NCBI GenBank assembly: GCA_036245805.1
Contig: BTRK01000001.1
Span: 31,196,758 to 31,260,757 of the forward strand
DNA: 64,000 nt
Source: Pristionchus mayeri
Lineage: Eukaryota > Nematoda > Chromadorea > Rhabditida > Neodiplogasteridae
Reading direction: 5' to 3'
Of the stretch, positions 1-10,665 are shown one piece after another. Every line of letters starts with the position of its first letter. Within the stretch, counting starts at the first letter, position 1. The notes under the pieces are model-generated. The model was not told the DNA's origin, ran no database searches, and was given only the letters and a program-made list of their open reading frames with translations. The translations under genes and the position numbers were made by a program.

Positions 1-215
1 TCTTCCCTGTGGCAGTATAATGCCAAATGAAAGTAAGCTGCAAGATCTCTATATATTTTTAATGTGATTCTATTTGAGAAAATAAATTATGAGATCATCA
101 ACACATAGCTGAATATAATAGATTGGGGAGGATTGAGATCAGATATAAAGCGAGATGAAGAAAAATGAGCGAGCCTGGATTGAAGTGTTTATCTGATACG
201 AGGGATTCTCGATTC

Positions 216-625
216 TTAGGTGGGAAGGGCAGTGCTCCAGCATTCTCCGTCACACTTGAGGTATGTGGTCCATGTGATCTTATTCATGCAGCAGAGCCAG
301 AGAGTCGTCGTGGGGATTCCATTGTAGGGAATGCACTTGGTGTAGTCCGACTTGGCCTTGCAGTTGGTAACGCACTTTTGGAAGCAGGTTCTGTTGAACT
401 TGAGGAAGCTGGAAGGATATTTGATCGATGGAGGATGGTGGATAGACCATTCTTACTTCTCATTGCACCAGCACCACGGGGTGAATCCCAGGACAGTTCC
501 TTGGCAGAAATCCTGGCAAGGAGTGAGGGAGTAGGCAGTGAAGGCAATGGCAAGGAGAGCCAGAAGAGTGAGCTGATTCTGAAGGGATTATCGACTTATT
601 GGGAAGGTTGAAGAATACTTACCAT
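216..625 (-). CDS. Small secreted 12-cysteine protein, copy A (intact)
   Basis: Three exons on the minus strand: the ATG alone (625-623), 578-457 and 408-216, ending TAA. The introns (579-622, 409-456) have GTAAG donors and CTTCAG/TTCCAG acceptors. The 105-residue product starts MNQLTLLALLAIAFTAYS, a signal peptide (hydrophobic core about residues 4-17). The mature part has 12 cysteines in the clusters CQDFC, CWC, TCFQKC-x3-C, KC, LCC and KCDGEC, enough for six disulfides. I do not recognise the family. Small size, secretion and dense cysteines suggest an extracellular effector, antimicrobial or structural peptide, but nothing shows which. It is divergent from copy B in a palindrome. A TATA box lies at 669-675. 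Four full-length copies with identical intron positions support a real gene. Confidence 0.78.
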
Positions 626-668
626 GATGAGTCGAGAATCGGACACTTCCATCTCATTTTCACTGGTA

Positions 669-790
669 TTTTATAGTAGTGAATGGTGAAACATCTAGAA
701 CGAAGTGACGTGTCAACAGATTGAAACGTGGAGTCCTCCCACGGAATTCCTGCTGTGACATCGAGACTCAAACTGGAATCCTGCTGTGAG
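669..790 (-). promoter_or_regulatory. Promoter of 12-Cys copy A
   Basis: Read on the minus strand: a CTCACAGCAGG box, a second CACAGCAGGAATTCC box 31 bp on, a GTGGGAGGACTCCAC block, then TATAAAA about 45 bp before the ATG. The same order and spacing occur upstream of copies B, C and D. The mariner MITE sits directly upstream, cutting this promoter off from the palindrome centre. Confidence 0.6.
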
Positions 791-793
791 TTA

Positions 794-1664
794 TTAGGTT
801 GGTAAGAAAGTTCTAGTTTATCCTGCCCTTCAAAGTTGTTCAATCTTCATACGATCTTCAGTTCTCTAATAGTGCTTGGTTACTCTTTCGAGAAAACGTT
901 ATCACAGTATTCTCCAATTACTAATTCTGGTATAGTCGACTGCCAAATTCAACTAAATTGATAACCAACCATATTTGTTTATTTGCTCATGGTTGAAAGA
1001 AGAAATGTGATATGGGCATAACTAACATGCTAATGTAGAGTGCAACAAGTGGGCATGTTTTTTATTGCGCAACAATAAGAACGCCCCATTCTGCCATCTT
1101 GGGATCAGCGCTAATTCTGAAAAATTCACTGAATTGAATTATGTTTATAAGCATTTCTCATCCCTGAAGATTTAAAGATTGATCCAGTAAGCTCAATTGT
1201 GGTGATTAGTGAAGTACTCGGTATGATTAGAGTTTACCGTAAATTGGAGAGTGGTGCACCTGACGGTTTGTAAGCCACAGTTTTGCAAATGCTGATGCCT
1301 AAATATGATCTTTGAAATCAGCCTTTTTTGCAATCTACAGCTTCCCACACATCTCGAATTCCGGATGTTGTGTGATAATCTGGAAGTACAACTCTATTGC
1401 TATCACACATCAAAGGAGTAGAAACCGTTGCTAGCTCGTATTAAAACGGTAGAGTCCAAAAAATAACACCATAAAATCGTCATTTCAGAATTTTTGAGAT
1501 TTTATTTATTTACTCGCTTTATATGCGAAATAGAATCAACATAAACATGTTGATGTATACTACTTACATCACTTCAACTTATGTTAAATTGAATTTCCAG
1601 ACAATTTATTTAGTCAAGAAAAAATGAAAAATAGTTCGCGACAGAACTTTCTTACCAACCTAAT
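794..1664. mobile_element. Mariner-type non-autonomous element, copy 1
   Basis: Perfect terminal inverted repeats (TTAGGTTGGTAAGAAAG and its complement) with a TA duplicated on both sides (792-793, 1665-1666). The ends resemble the TTAGGTTGG termini of some mariner elements. No transposase ORF lies in its 871 bp. The opposite palindrome arm (about 2258-2263) holds the uninterrupted target GTTACTATTGG, giving a clean empty site. Confidence 0.85.
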
Positions 1665-2264
1665 ACTATTGGACTATGACGTGTTGCGATACTAATGTAT
1701 TATATGAGAAAAAAAGTAAAAATTGTAGAACATAAGGACCTTTATGTGGTGCGTATTCCGGGCAGTCTATAACCTCGATGGTCAGATTGGATTCTGAAGT
1801 GAATGGGAGGTATGCACCGTTTTGCGTGCTAGTAAAATAAGTTTTTTTTTTAAATATAAAATAAACGTAGTTCTACGCATGTTGTGAATGACACTGTGAT
1901 CGAAATGCAAAATTACAGGGTGGTCTAGGAGAGTGATAGCACATTTGTGATATAGCATATTGCATAGATTTTAGGACTCGACTGCAGTCAATATTCGTAG
2001 TGTCGAACGATTATGTTTTGGTGTTACTGCACTATTCAATCAATAAATATTTATCACGTCATGTGATTATCTCAAGATGATGGGTCTCGGTATTATGCGG
2101 TAGTTACATTCACCACCTCGCGACAATATTTCTTTCTGGGATCATCTCTCCATCGACATTTTATGCTGATCCAGAATAAGCACTACATAATGGTCCTTAG
2201 GTTCTACAATTTTCATCCTTTTCCTCATACATCAGTATCGCAATACGTCAGATTCCAATAGTAA

Positions 2265-2386
2265 CTCACAGCAGCATTCCAGTTTGGGTCTCGATGTCAC
2301 AGCAGGAATTCCGTGGGAGGACTTCACGTTTCAATATGCTGAAGCGTCGATACGTTCTAGATGTTTCCTCATCCACTACTATAAAA
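2265..2386 (+). promoter_or_regulatory. Promoter of 12-Cys copy B
   Basis: CACAGCAG motifs at about 2267 and 2298, a GTGGGAGGACTTCAC block, and TATAAAA at 2380-2386, 43 bp before the ATG at 2430. The short distance from TATA to ATG implies a 5' leader of about 15-25 nt and no spliced-leader addition before the start codon. Confidence 0.62.
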
Positions 2387-2429
2387 TACCAGTCAAAATC
2401 AGAGGAAAGCACCCGATTCTCGACTCATC

Positions 2430-2956
2430 ATGGTAAGTGTTCTTCAACCTTCCCAATAAATCGATAATCCCTTCAGAATCAGCTCACTCTTCTGGCTCTC
2501 TTTGCCATTGCCTTCACTGCCTACTCCCTCACTCCTTGCCAGGATTTCTGCCAAGGAACTGTCCTGGGATTCACCCCGTGGTGCTGGTGCAATGAGAAGT
2601 AAGAATGATCTATCCACCATCCTCCATCGATCGAATATCCTTCCAGCTTCCTCAAGTTCAACAGAACCTGCTTCCAAAAGTGCGTTACCAACTGCAAGGC
2701 CAAGTCGGACTACACCAAGTGCATTCCCTACAATGGAATCCCCACGACGACTCTCTGGCTCTGCTGCATGAATAAGATCACATGGACCACATACCTCAAG
2801 TGTGACGGAGAATGCTGGAGCACTGCCCTTCCACCTAAGAATCGAGAATCCCTCGTATCATATAAACACTTCAATCCAGGCTCACTCATTTTTCTTAATC
2901 TCGCTTCATATCTGATCTCAATCCTCCCCAATCTATTATATTCAGCTATGTGTTGA
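2430..2956 (+). CDS. Secreted 12-cysteine protein, copy B (C-terminally extended)
   Basis: Exons: ATG (2430-2432), 2477-2598, 2647-2956. Residues 1 to about 103 match copies A and D, with the same signal peptide and 12 cysteines. Near 2838 one C is missing from the run before the usual stop (CTTCCACC instead of CTTCCCACC). The ancestral TAA is therefore out of frame and translation would run on to a TGA at 2954-2956. This adds about 40 residues, including a hydrophobic LIFLNLASYLISILPNLL stretch and a final cysteine. The added sequence is former 3' UTR. It may be non-functional, or a membrane-retained variant. Assembly error is possible because the gap begins 87 bp downstream. Confidence 0.62.
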
Positions 2957-3043
2957 TGATCTCATAATTTATTTTCTCAAATAGAATCACATTAAAAATG
3001 TATAGAGATCTTGCAGCTTACAAATTTCGTCCCTTGATTCAAC

Positions 3044-3543
3044 NNNNNNNNNNNNNNNNNNNNNNNNNNNNNNNNNNNNNNNNNNNNNNNNNNNNNNNNN
3101 NNNNNNNNNNNNNNNNNNNNNNNNNNNNNNNNNNNNNNNNNNNNNNNNNNNNNNNNNNNNNNNNNNNNNNNNNNNNNNNNNNNNNNNNNNNNNNNNNNNN
3201 NNNNNNNNNNNNNNNNNNNNNNNNNNNNNNNNNNNNNNNNNNNNNNNNNNNNNNNNNNNNNNNNNNNNNNNNNNNNNNNNNNNNNNNNNNNNNNNNNNNN
3301 NNNNNNNNNNNNNNNNNNNNNNNNNNNNNNNNNNNNNNNNNNNNNNNNNNNNNNNNNNNNNNNNNNNNNNNNNNNNNNNNNNNNNNNNNNNNNNNNNNNN
3401 NNNNNNNNNNNNNNNNNNNNNNNNNNNNNNNNNNNNNNNNNNNNNNNNNNNNNNNNNNNNNNNNNNNNNNNNNNNNNNNNNNNNNNNNNNNNNNNNNNNN
3501 NNNNNNNNNNNNNNNNNNNNNNNNNNNNNNNNNNNNNNNNNNN
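3044..3543. other. Assembly gap (500 N)
   Basis: A run of exactly 500 N, the usual placeholder for a scaffold join of unknown size. It follows the right arm of palindromic unit 1, a typical place for assembly to fail. ORFs spanning it are artefacts. Confidence 0.99.
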
Positions 3544-3549
3544 GTAGTA

Positions 3550-3594
3550 GGTGAGGCGATAGCTAATTCGCATTCGACTTCGAATTTCCTACTG
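3550..3594. mobile_element. Right-end fragment of a MITE
   Basis: The sequence from GCGATAGCTAATTCGC to TTCGAATTTCCTAC resembles the right end of the palindromic element at 40797-40915. Its left half would lie in the gap. Confidence 0.45.
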
Positions 3595-3672
3595 ACTATG
3601 ACCTTCTTTGCACCGTCCATCGACAGATTTGGGCTTGTAGATGCGAAAATTGGATAACTCGAGTTACGGAAA

Positions 3673-4841
3673 TTAATAATCTGCTTGCACTAGACTCACT
3701 TCGTCCACCTCCTCCTTCTCTGACTGCACTTTCACGTAACAGTCCTCCATCAGTCGAGCCGTCTGCGATTTCTCGAGGCAGAAGGGACAACGAAGCACGA
3801 AGGCGGTGCGACTGAATGGGAATGTAAAGATGTGAGATTACATCATATGTGATCCTGATCGGAAAAACTGATGGGATATCATATTCTGTTGCGAAAATTT
3901 CTAGCTCGTTAAATGTTAATGTCAAAGGAAGTCTTTAAAACGACACCAGGTCGTTTTATGAGAGCTATGACGTCATGCCGCATTTGATATTTTAAAGGCG
4001 GAATGACGTCATGGCTCTCATACGACCTAGTGCCTTTAAAACGCTTGCTAACCTGTTCTTTCTCATCTCGCACATGCACGAAATGCACGTAGTGTGGCCA
4101 CAAGCGGCAAAGAAACAGCGATAATGAGGAGACTGAAAAGAAAAGGTAAAGGTGCTTCCGAGTTTATGCGGAGCCTGAGGAATAATTAGAGATATATCGA
4201 TTTGGAATCGGTATATCTTTAATTATTTCTTTTAGAACAGAAATAATGAGAGTTTGATATTATTAGAAAATATCGAAATTTAAAAAATAAATAAAATGAT
4301 GATTGAACTGACCTCGAAATCACAGATTCCGCACTTCCTCGACCGTTGCTCGTTCTCTACCAATTCCACCACATTATCGATCGGAGTTTCGCAGTCCGGA
4401 CAGACCGCGTCCGCTCCGGACGCGCACTCGCGACACAGAATGTGTGCGCAGGCGGTCGAGATGACGCGAGGTCGCTTCTCGCATCCGCAGCCGATGCAGC
4501 CGCGTGAGAAGATGAAGCCGAGAGCGGCGCTGCAAAGGCAAAATATATTTATCCACGGTGGTTCAGCATGGTCAGAATGTACTAGAAGAGGAAGGAAGGG
4601 ATTGGGACAGGGAGGGTATGTTGCATTGTAGTTGAATTATGAATAGATGAAATATCAACAATATGTATAGGTTGAAATGAGAAGTAAAACTAGCATACCT
4701 TTGCTCATCGTGCTTTCTGAAGTGGGCGATGTTCCACTCCAGCCACTCTATCTCATTGCTGAATTTTCCGCTCCTGTTAACCTCGACTTCTCTGTTGAAA
4801 CTGTCCGAAAATTGAGCAACAGCTGAAGTCGTGGCAATCAT
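3673..4841 (-). CDS. Protein with two RING-type zinc fingers
   Basis: Minus-strand exons 4847-4699 (ATG at 4841), 4529-4313, 4132-4053 and 3811-3673 (TAA); phases sum to a 192-residue protein. An N-terminal segment of about 47 residues rich in charged and aromatic residues is followed by two cysteine modules. The first reads CIGCGC, CAH-x2-C-x2-C, CPDC. The second is split by two introns and reads KCGIC, then ACGHTTCISC, then RCPFC. Both match the C-x2-C / C-x-H-x2-C-x2-C / C-x2-C pattern of RING-HC domains, which usually act in E3 ubiquitin ligases with an E2. The C-terminal tail is acidic (VQSEKEEVDEVSLVQADY). The exon 1 acceptor (CGTTTCAG) lies six bases before the ATG and may accept a spliced leader. 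Intron 3 contains a CRE-type MITE. No orthologue is assigned. Confidence 0.85.
3941..4034. mobile_element. CRE-bearing palindromic MITE, in a RING-gene intron
   Basis: Ends GACACCAGGTCG and CGACCTAGTGCC. The arms contain ATGACGTCAT twice, around a centre of TTTGATATTTTAAAGG. It lies wholly within intron 3 of the two-RING gene. Confidence 0.75.
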
Positions 4842-4847
4842 TTTATC

Positions 4848-6909
4848 CTGAAACGAGTGAAATTCCATGAAAATGTTCAAGAAACGAAAACACAGAATTT
4901 CAAAGTTTTTTTTGGACGGACGCGCGTCCAAAAAAACGGAAATCGACGTGGGCACACCAGAAGATGTAGTATACAAGTTACGAGAATCTACAGTTGAAAA
5001 CGTATTAGCAAATGTGAATATTGAACGTGACCTATTGGGCATGCAATTTGGGGGAGGTATGAATGAGGAATGGACGTGGCGCATCAATTGATCCCTTCCG
5101 ATGAGTGGAAGCATCCGACTATGGAAGGGCTGGACAACCGTCCTCTTGGAGCGCAATCCATGCCAGAGGGTTGAAGAGAAGGCGGTAAACACATTATTAT
5201 AGGGTCTGTTCATATCACCTGGATTATTCCTAGATTATTCTCTCGCTGTCTCGTCTTGTACGATTCGGAATCGATATACAACATAAATTTCGAAAATATA
5301 CAAAATACCAGCATATGCAACATGCAAAAATGCAAAGTCGTCGGTGGAGATAGAGTGAACGGAATGAAGGGCATCAAGTGGTATTACCATGTTTCAAGAA
5401 TCTGTTTATACAATTTTTGAAAAAAATGCAGAAGTCTGCATCCTTTTGAGCTGCTATTGTACAATACTGAGCAGTGCTGGATTAGTCATCCATGATCTTC
5501 TCCTTGAATACTTCAGGGATTAAAATACTTACAACCAATTGTGGAATTATTGTAACGGTGTGCATATTTTACATTGATCAATGCTCAATGATTCACATCA
5601 AGAACCGAACCTTCAATTGCGAACTATGACATCATCCCGCCTTTGATTTGTCAAATGCAGCCTGACGCCATGGTTCTCATGCAGCTAAGTGCCGATACGA
5701 GTGCTCAGGCAACTGGTTTGCCATTCCCTTGTCCGGAGCTGCTCTCTAAATCTCACCTTTCACGAGCTCTTGTCATTTGCATCCCACCAAATTTTGCTTT
5801 AAATTTATTTCTCTAGATATCTGAAGGGAAAATCCATGAAACAACTTCATATTATTGGCTGAGAAGTAGCATTGATATTATGTCAAAAAATATATTAGAC
5901 CTGTCATATGAGTGGGTTTGAACCAAATTGCATGATAGCAAAATTAGGAACAGACGCCGGCTACATGTGACTTTGAAGGGCTTTTCTGAATGGAAGACCA
6001 AGCATACAGGCTCCCTCATGTGTGTGCTGTATGCAACCACGAAGAAGCTATATTCTAATAAAAAAATATTGGCGCTTGCTTCTTTCCCCTTTCAGAAAAT
6101 TTGAATTTCTTACTTTCAGAAATATGCAAAATCAACACAGAAATGCGACATGTAGTCATTTTCAGATCAACTTCATTCCTCGAAAGGATGTAACTTCCAG
6201 CATCCATGAGAAAAAGTATTTATAGGGTAAAGATGGGAACTTTATATAACCACCAGGAATTGAGCATTCATGCTTCAGAGGAAACAGAATATTGAGAAAT
6301 ATGTCGTTTTCGATGAATGACATTTTCGTAATTTTAACTTGATCCTATTCTCGCCTCTCTGATTGGGTAATGCTGATAGGGTGCGCATATGAAAGAGTAT
6401 GCAATGCTTCATTAGTAATCAATATCCGGAAGTTCATCGTTCAAACTAAAAGGAAGATGGAAGGCAAAATATTAAAATTCCACAAGACTTTTGCACCACC
6501 CTTATAGAATCACATTAAAAATGATCTTGCAGCTTGCAAATTTAGTCCCTTAATTCTTCTATCGGCTCCTTTCAATTGGGCATTATACTGCCACAGGGAG
6601 GATCAAAGAGGAGCGAATGATACTTGTAAGAGCGGAGGGACTTTGACAGGAGGGAGAGGCTTCCGTTATCTCAGGTGGGAACAGCATAAGAAACTTGCTA
6701 CGATTTCACCCATATTCCCATCCAACATTCATAATTCTTCCCCTCACTCTCTAATATTCTTTCATTTTTGTCCTCACGATCACCTTCGTTTCTGCTTTCA
6801 TAATTAGAACGAAGATAATTTACATTTTTTATTGAATCGTACTATTTTCAGATTGATTTCCGATCATTCGAACAACATTTCCATGCTGAATAACTTGTAA
6901 TTATTCAGA
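4848..6909. other. Intergenic, no gene seen apart from small repeats
   Basis: Contains a short palindrome at 4906-4937 (TTTTTTTGGACG facing CGTCCAAAAAAA) and a decayed CRE-type MITE at 5619-5693. From about 6500 it matches the region upstream of PB1 copy 2 (10675-11050 reversed). ORFs at 4867-5091, 5852-6040 and 6022-6225 lack splice context or protein-like composition. Confidence 0.5.
5619..5693. mobile_element. Decayed CRE-type MITE
   Basis: GAACTATGACATCAT near one end and TGACGCCATGGTTCTCAT near the other face each other around CCGCCTTTGATTTGTCAAA. It ends CTAAGTGCC. Same family as 3941-4034 and 63378-63467, but both CRE cores are mutated. Confidence 0.6.
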
Positions 6910-7916
6910 ATGAAGCGCGAACAAGTTACCTTCAAGTTGGTGTGGAATGGGACTAAGCATCGGTAATAGTTTTCCTCGGTTTCAGGCATTACTTGTATAT
7001 TCATAATTCATCGGAGAATCTTTTCAGATACTCCTTCGTCGTCAATCCGGGAGATATGAAATTCATTCGACGATTCGTTGCTTCTGTGACTGGATTGCAG
7101 GAGGGCTTCGACCTTTTCTGGACTGGTTTGTTATCGTTTCTGCTTTTCTACTAATCTAGATAATTTCGAGGCAAAACGCTTTGTGAATCATAAGCATGGT
7201 ATGAAATTGTGAAATATTTCAAAATAAAAATTGTAGACAACAACTCGCACTTGGCGCTGTACACAGAACAAGATCTCCTCACTGCAATTGAGACTGCGAA
7301 AAGGAAGAGATGGAGGTTTGTTATTTTGCAATTTTAGAATCGGGTTCGATATCTTGAGCAATGATTTATGTTGACAAGCTATTTATCAATTTAGTTCGAG
7401 AAACAATTTGAAGGTGTGTAGAATGAATAGTCGATGGCCTGAATTTCGAACATTATTCATCACTCATTCAAGAATTTCAGGTTCGGCCGTAAACATCCTG
7501 TCGTTCACCTTTGGGCGAGTGCGCAAGAAATTGAAACTTCGTCTGGCCCACTCCCAGTCAATTCCAATATCATCAGTCCAATCTCGCGAAGTAGAGATGT
7601 TCTACTGAGTGCTCGTGAATTGTACAAGTGCATTGTGGAAGCGGCCTCTGTAGATAATCCTCCTTGTTCCATTACTGCCGGAGCAGAATCAGAGATCAAC
7701 GAGCCAATCTATGATGTTTGGCCCGAAACTCGTGCCTCCAAGAGTGTCGAATCTCCTGTTGCTCACAAAACTTACTCAACTCAAGAGAGAGACGATGAAC
7801 AAGATATCGATGGATATATTTACGATGTTTGGCCTGGATCATATGTACGAGTGGACAGCATTTCATATCCATACCCCCTGTTTCTTTCACACGATGGTAA
7901 ATACCCTTCCGAATAG
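6910..7916 (+). CDS. PB1-domain protein with IYDVWP motifs, copy 1
   Basis: Exons 6910-6962, 7028-7125, 7237-7315, 7481-7916; phases sum to 221 residues. The ATG follows a TTATTCAG acceptor, so a spliced leader is likely. Residues about 1-80 look like a PB1 domain: a basic first strand (KREQVTFKLVW), a middle NPGDMKFIRRF helix, then FDLFWTDNNSHLALYTEQ before a helix rich in A, E and K, close to the acidic OPCA region of MEKK2/3-type PB1 modules. PB1 domains pair head to tail with other PB1 domains. Next come HPVVHLWASAQEI and a tail with two tyrosine motifs, NEPIYDVWPETR and DGYIYDVWPGSY. I infer a small adaptor that could be tyrosine-phosphorylated. No orthologue is recognised. The promoter region and 3' flank are shared with copies 2 and 3. 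Confidence 0.8.
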
Positions 7917-9646
7917 GAAATAATTGTACCTTCTCCAGGGAAAGGATAGGAACGAACTAGACTATTTTTGTATTGCACTTCTATTACATCAGCGGAGCAT
8001 GTAATTCAATTGTAATAGAGATCTCCGATAGAGATTATTTCATATTGTTTTCTGTCAGATCTATCTCGTCTTTCATGGTCAAATATATTTGTCTTGCGAA
8101 GATTGGGAGTGCATTCATCCAAGCGACAGTATGTGTATGCACTGATTTGAACCGACCTTACAGTGAAGTGCACAGATGGAGAAACTGAAATATCGATTTG
8201 TGTGGAGGGACGGGATATATTGAGTTAAGAGAAGCTGTGAATCCCGAATGGTGTTCAGTGGACGGATATGGTTAGTACCGTAACCAATTTCTCGATAATC
8301 TCACCATCGAGGTTTTAGGCTGATTCAGAATACGCACCACATAAAGGTCCTTAGGTTCTACAATTTTCATCCTTTTCCTCATACATCAGTATCGCAACAC
8401 GTCAGATTCCAATCGAAACTCACAGCAAGATTCCAGTTTGGATCTCGATGTCACAGCAGGACTTCCGTGGGAGGACTCCACGTTTCAATATGCTGTCATC
8501 AGAAATCCTAAATCAGAAATCAGAATCAGAAATCCGGGCAAGGAGTGAGGGAATAGGCAGTGAAGGCCACGGCAAAGAGAGCCAGAAGAGTGAGCTGATT
8601 CTGAATGGGATTATCGATTGATTGGAAAGCTGGAAGAATACTTACCATGATGATTCGAGAATCGGATATATTCATCAGATTTTCACTGGTATTTTATACT
8701 TGTTAATGGGGAAACATCTACACCGAAGTGACGCTTCAGAATATTGAAACGTGGAGTCCTCCCACGGAATTCCTGCTGTGACATCGAGACCCAAACTGGA
8801 ATCCTGCTGCGTGTTTCGATTGGAATCTGACGCGAGGCGATACTGATGTATTTGGAAAGGACGAAAATAGTGCAGTACCGCACGGTCTCCCCCATGCGGA
8901 CGCGGCGGATCGCATTAGGTCGCATTACTCCCAGATACCCTTCAAAGTGTGTGTTTTTTTGATGAATTTTCGGCTGTTGGTTCTTATGACAACTAGTGAT
9001 CGATCTGCGAAATCAGCGTGTCCAAATATTCAGTTTGAGCTACTGTTCGGATGCGTCATCTTCGGATTCTCCTCTCCTCATCTCCCCTCGTTGCCCAATG
9101 ACACAGCTCACCATCCAGAATAATGAGGAATGATATCGCAGATTTTCCTGTCTCTGCACTCTCTTCATTTATCCTGATCTCTCGCCTGCTCTGGTTGACG
9201 AGAGATAACGGCAAAATTAGAGAGCCGAGTCCACGCTATATATCACTCGCCCGCACCCCTTCCCCACATCAATATCTGCTTAGAGTTAGACTCGGGTTGG
9301 GCTCCCTTTGCCCCCTCCCCTCTCCCCTACCGTATTCAGAACCGTACTACCGTATCCCCACGAGGAAAAGGTTTCGGTACTGACCATATCCGTGCACAGT
9401 TCACCATTCGGTATTCACAGCTTCTCTTACACTCCCTACCCCTCCACACAAATCGATATTCCCGTTTCCCCTCCTGTGCATTTCACTACGACGTTCAAAC
9501 CAGTACACACATAATCTCTTCTCTCGCTTGCACTCCCAATCTTGCAAAATAAATATATTTGAGCATGAAATACGAGATAAACGTGATTAAAGCCATATGT
9601 GAAAATAATATATTCAGTGAAAATAATATATAATAAAGTTATTGAT
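7917..9646. other. Intergenic between inverted PB1 genes; holds a 12-Cys remnant
   Basis: The PB1 3' flank near 8075-8160 recurs inverted at about 9480-9560 and again after copy 3 at 16120-16200. 8322-8830 is a collapsed copy of the 12-Cys palindrome. 8960-9470 shows nothing gene-like. Confidence 0.6.
8536..8648 (-). pseudogene. 12-Cys gene remnant, copy E
   Basis: Reads minus: ATG at 8648, donor, intron, then exon 2 from 8600 beginning NQLTLLAL, with the signal peptide and the first cysteine, breaking off near 8536 in a short CAGAAATC-type repeat. Exon 3 is gone. Promoter blocks with TATA flank it on both sides (8322-8495 plus, 8660-8830 minus), as if a palindrome lost most of its centre and both gene bodies. 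There is no mariner MITE in either promoter, so this copy kept the state before that insertion. Confidence 0.8.
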
Positions 9647-10665
9647 CTAGAAGAATACTATTCTAACGGAGGTATCGAATCTTACCCTGCCATCATCATA
9701 CATTGATTCATAGATATCTGATTCTTCAAGTCCCTCTTGAGGCGCCTGAGTTCTGGGAGCCACAAGGGAACTGGCACTGTGGTACCTACGGGAGTCGGGC
9801 CAAACATCGTAAATGGGTTCGCAGTTCTTTGGTACTTCAGTGATCTTCTGAATCCGATTGGTGTAGCCGGAAGCGATGGAACGAGGTCTATGAGCTTCCA
9901 CCGTGCATTTGTACAATCCACGAGCTCTCAGTAGAGCCTCTCTTCTTCGCGAAATTGGACAGATGAAGTCGGAATTGACTGCAGTTCCAATTTCCTGCGC
10001 ACTCGCCCACAGGTGAACGACAGGAGGATTGCGGCTGAATCTGAAATTATTGATTGATTCACAAATATAATTCGAAATTCGGGCCATTGAATCTTCATTT
10101 TACACACTCTTTCGAATAGTCGAGTAGAGAGATAATACAACGAATGAAAAGAGCATTTTTGGTATCTTTTTTTCCCGAAAAATTCTGATGAATAAAGAGA
10201 CATTGCGCAAGTTATTTTTGAATCGAACCGAGTCTAAAGTGGTAAGAGAACAAACCTCCATCTCTTTTTCTTAGCTGCCTCAATCGCAGTGAGCAAATGC
10301 TGTTCTGTGTACAGTGCCAAGTGAGAGCCGTTGTCTACAAAAATTACTTTGAGGCAATTTTACCGAATTTCGTAAGATACGTTTGACAATTTTTAGGTTT
10401 TTTTTCTCAGTCGAAACTATATAGACATCAGAAAAAAATAATAACAAACCAATCCAGAAAAGGTCGAAGCCCTCCTGCAATCCAGTCACAGAAGCAACGA
10501 AACGTCGAATGAATTTCATATCTCCCGGATTGACGACGAAGGAGTATCTGAAAAGATTCTTCGGTGAATTATGAATCTTCACTGAATGTTTGAAACTGAG
10601 TGAAAAAATTACCGATGCTTTGTCCCATTCCACACCAACTTGAAGGTAACTTGTTCGCGCTTCAT
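9647..10665 (-). CDS. PB1-domain protein with IYDVWP motif, copy 2
   Basis: Minus-strand exons 10665-10613, 10547-10450, 10334-10256, 10040-9647; phases sum to 207 residues, with intron positions identical to copy 1. The PB1 region is nearly unchanged (FDLFWIDNGSHLALYTEQ). NPPVVHLWASAQEI follows, then a tail with one good motif (CEPIYDVWPDSR) and a decayed second one (ESMYDDGR). A potential donor (CAG|GGTAAG, about 9687) might end exon 4 early, so the last 12 residues are uncertain. It is inverted relative to copy 1; together the two form a large inverted repeat (about 6490-8160 against 9480-11050). Confidence 0.78.

Larger units (their letters stand above)
1..3043. repeat. Palindromic unit 1 with two divergent 12-Cys genes
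   Basis: Left arm (about 20-860 and 1665-1790) and right arm (about 2180-3020) are reverse complements covering promoter, gene and 3' flank. The left arm is interrupted by a mariner-type MITE (794-1664). The centre (about 1790-2140) is not palindromic. The whole unit recurs as a direct repeat at 10974-14100. Bases 1-24 also match 10975-10998, which lie just upstream of a PB1 gene, so another PB1 copy probably sits left of the window. Confidence 0.85.

Noticed and set aside
284..553. 89-codon ORF (MPLPSLPTPSLLARISAKEL…) repeated at 284, 2502, 11285 and 13520
   Set aside because: It is the wrong frame of exons 2-3 of the 12-Cys gene and runs through the intron; the spliced frame gives a signal peptide and cysteine pattern in all copies.
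2992..3657. ORFs of about 200 codons across 2992-3657
   Set aside because: They consist almost entirely of N bases in the assembly gap.
4867..5213. 213-codon minus-strand ORF 4572-5213 as a longer form of the RING gene
   Set aside because: Upstream of 4847 the frame has no RING-family character and crosses a strong CGTTTCAG acceptor; the ATG at 4841 is simpler.
9123..9514. Plus-strand ORFs at 9123-9383 and 9308-9514
   Set aside because: Low-complexity Pro/Ser/Leu composition, overlapping frames, no acceptor or donor context.
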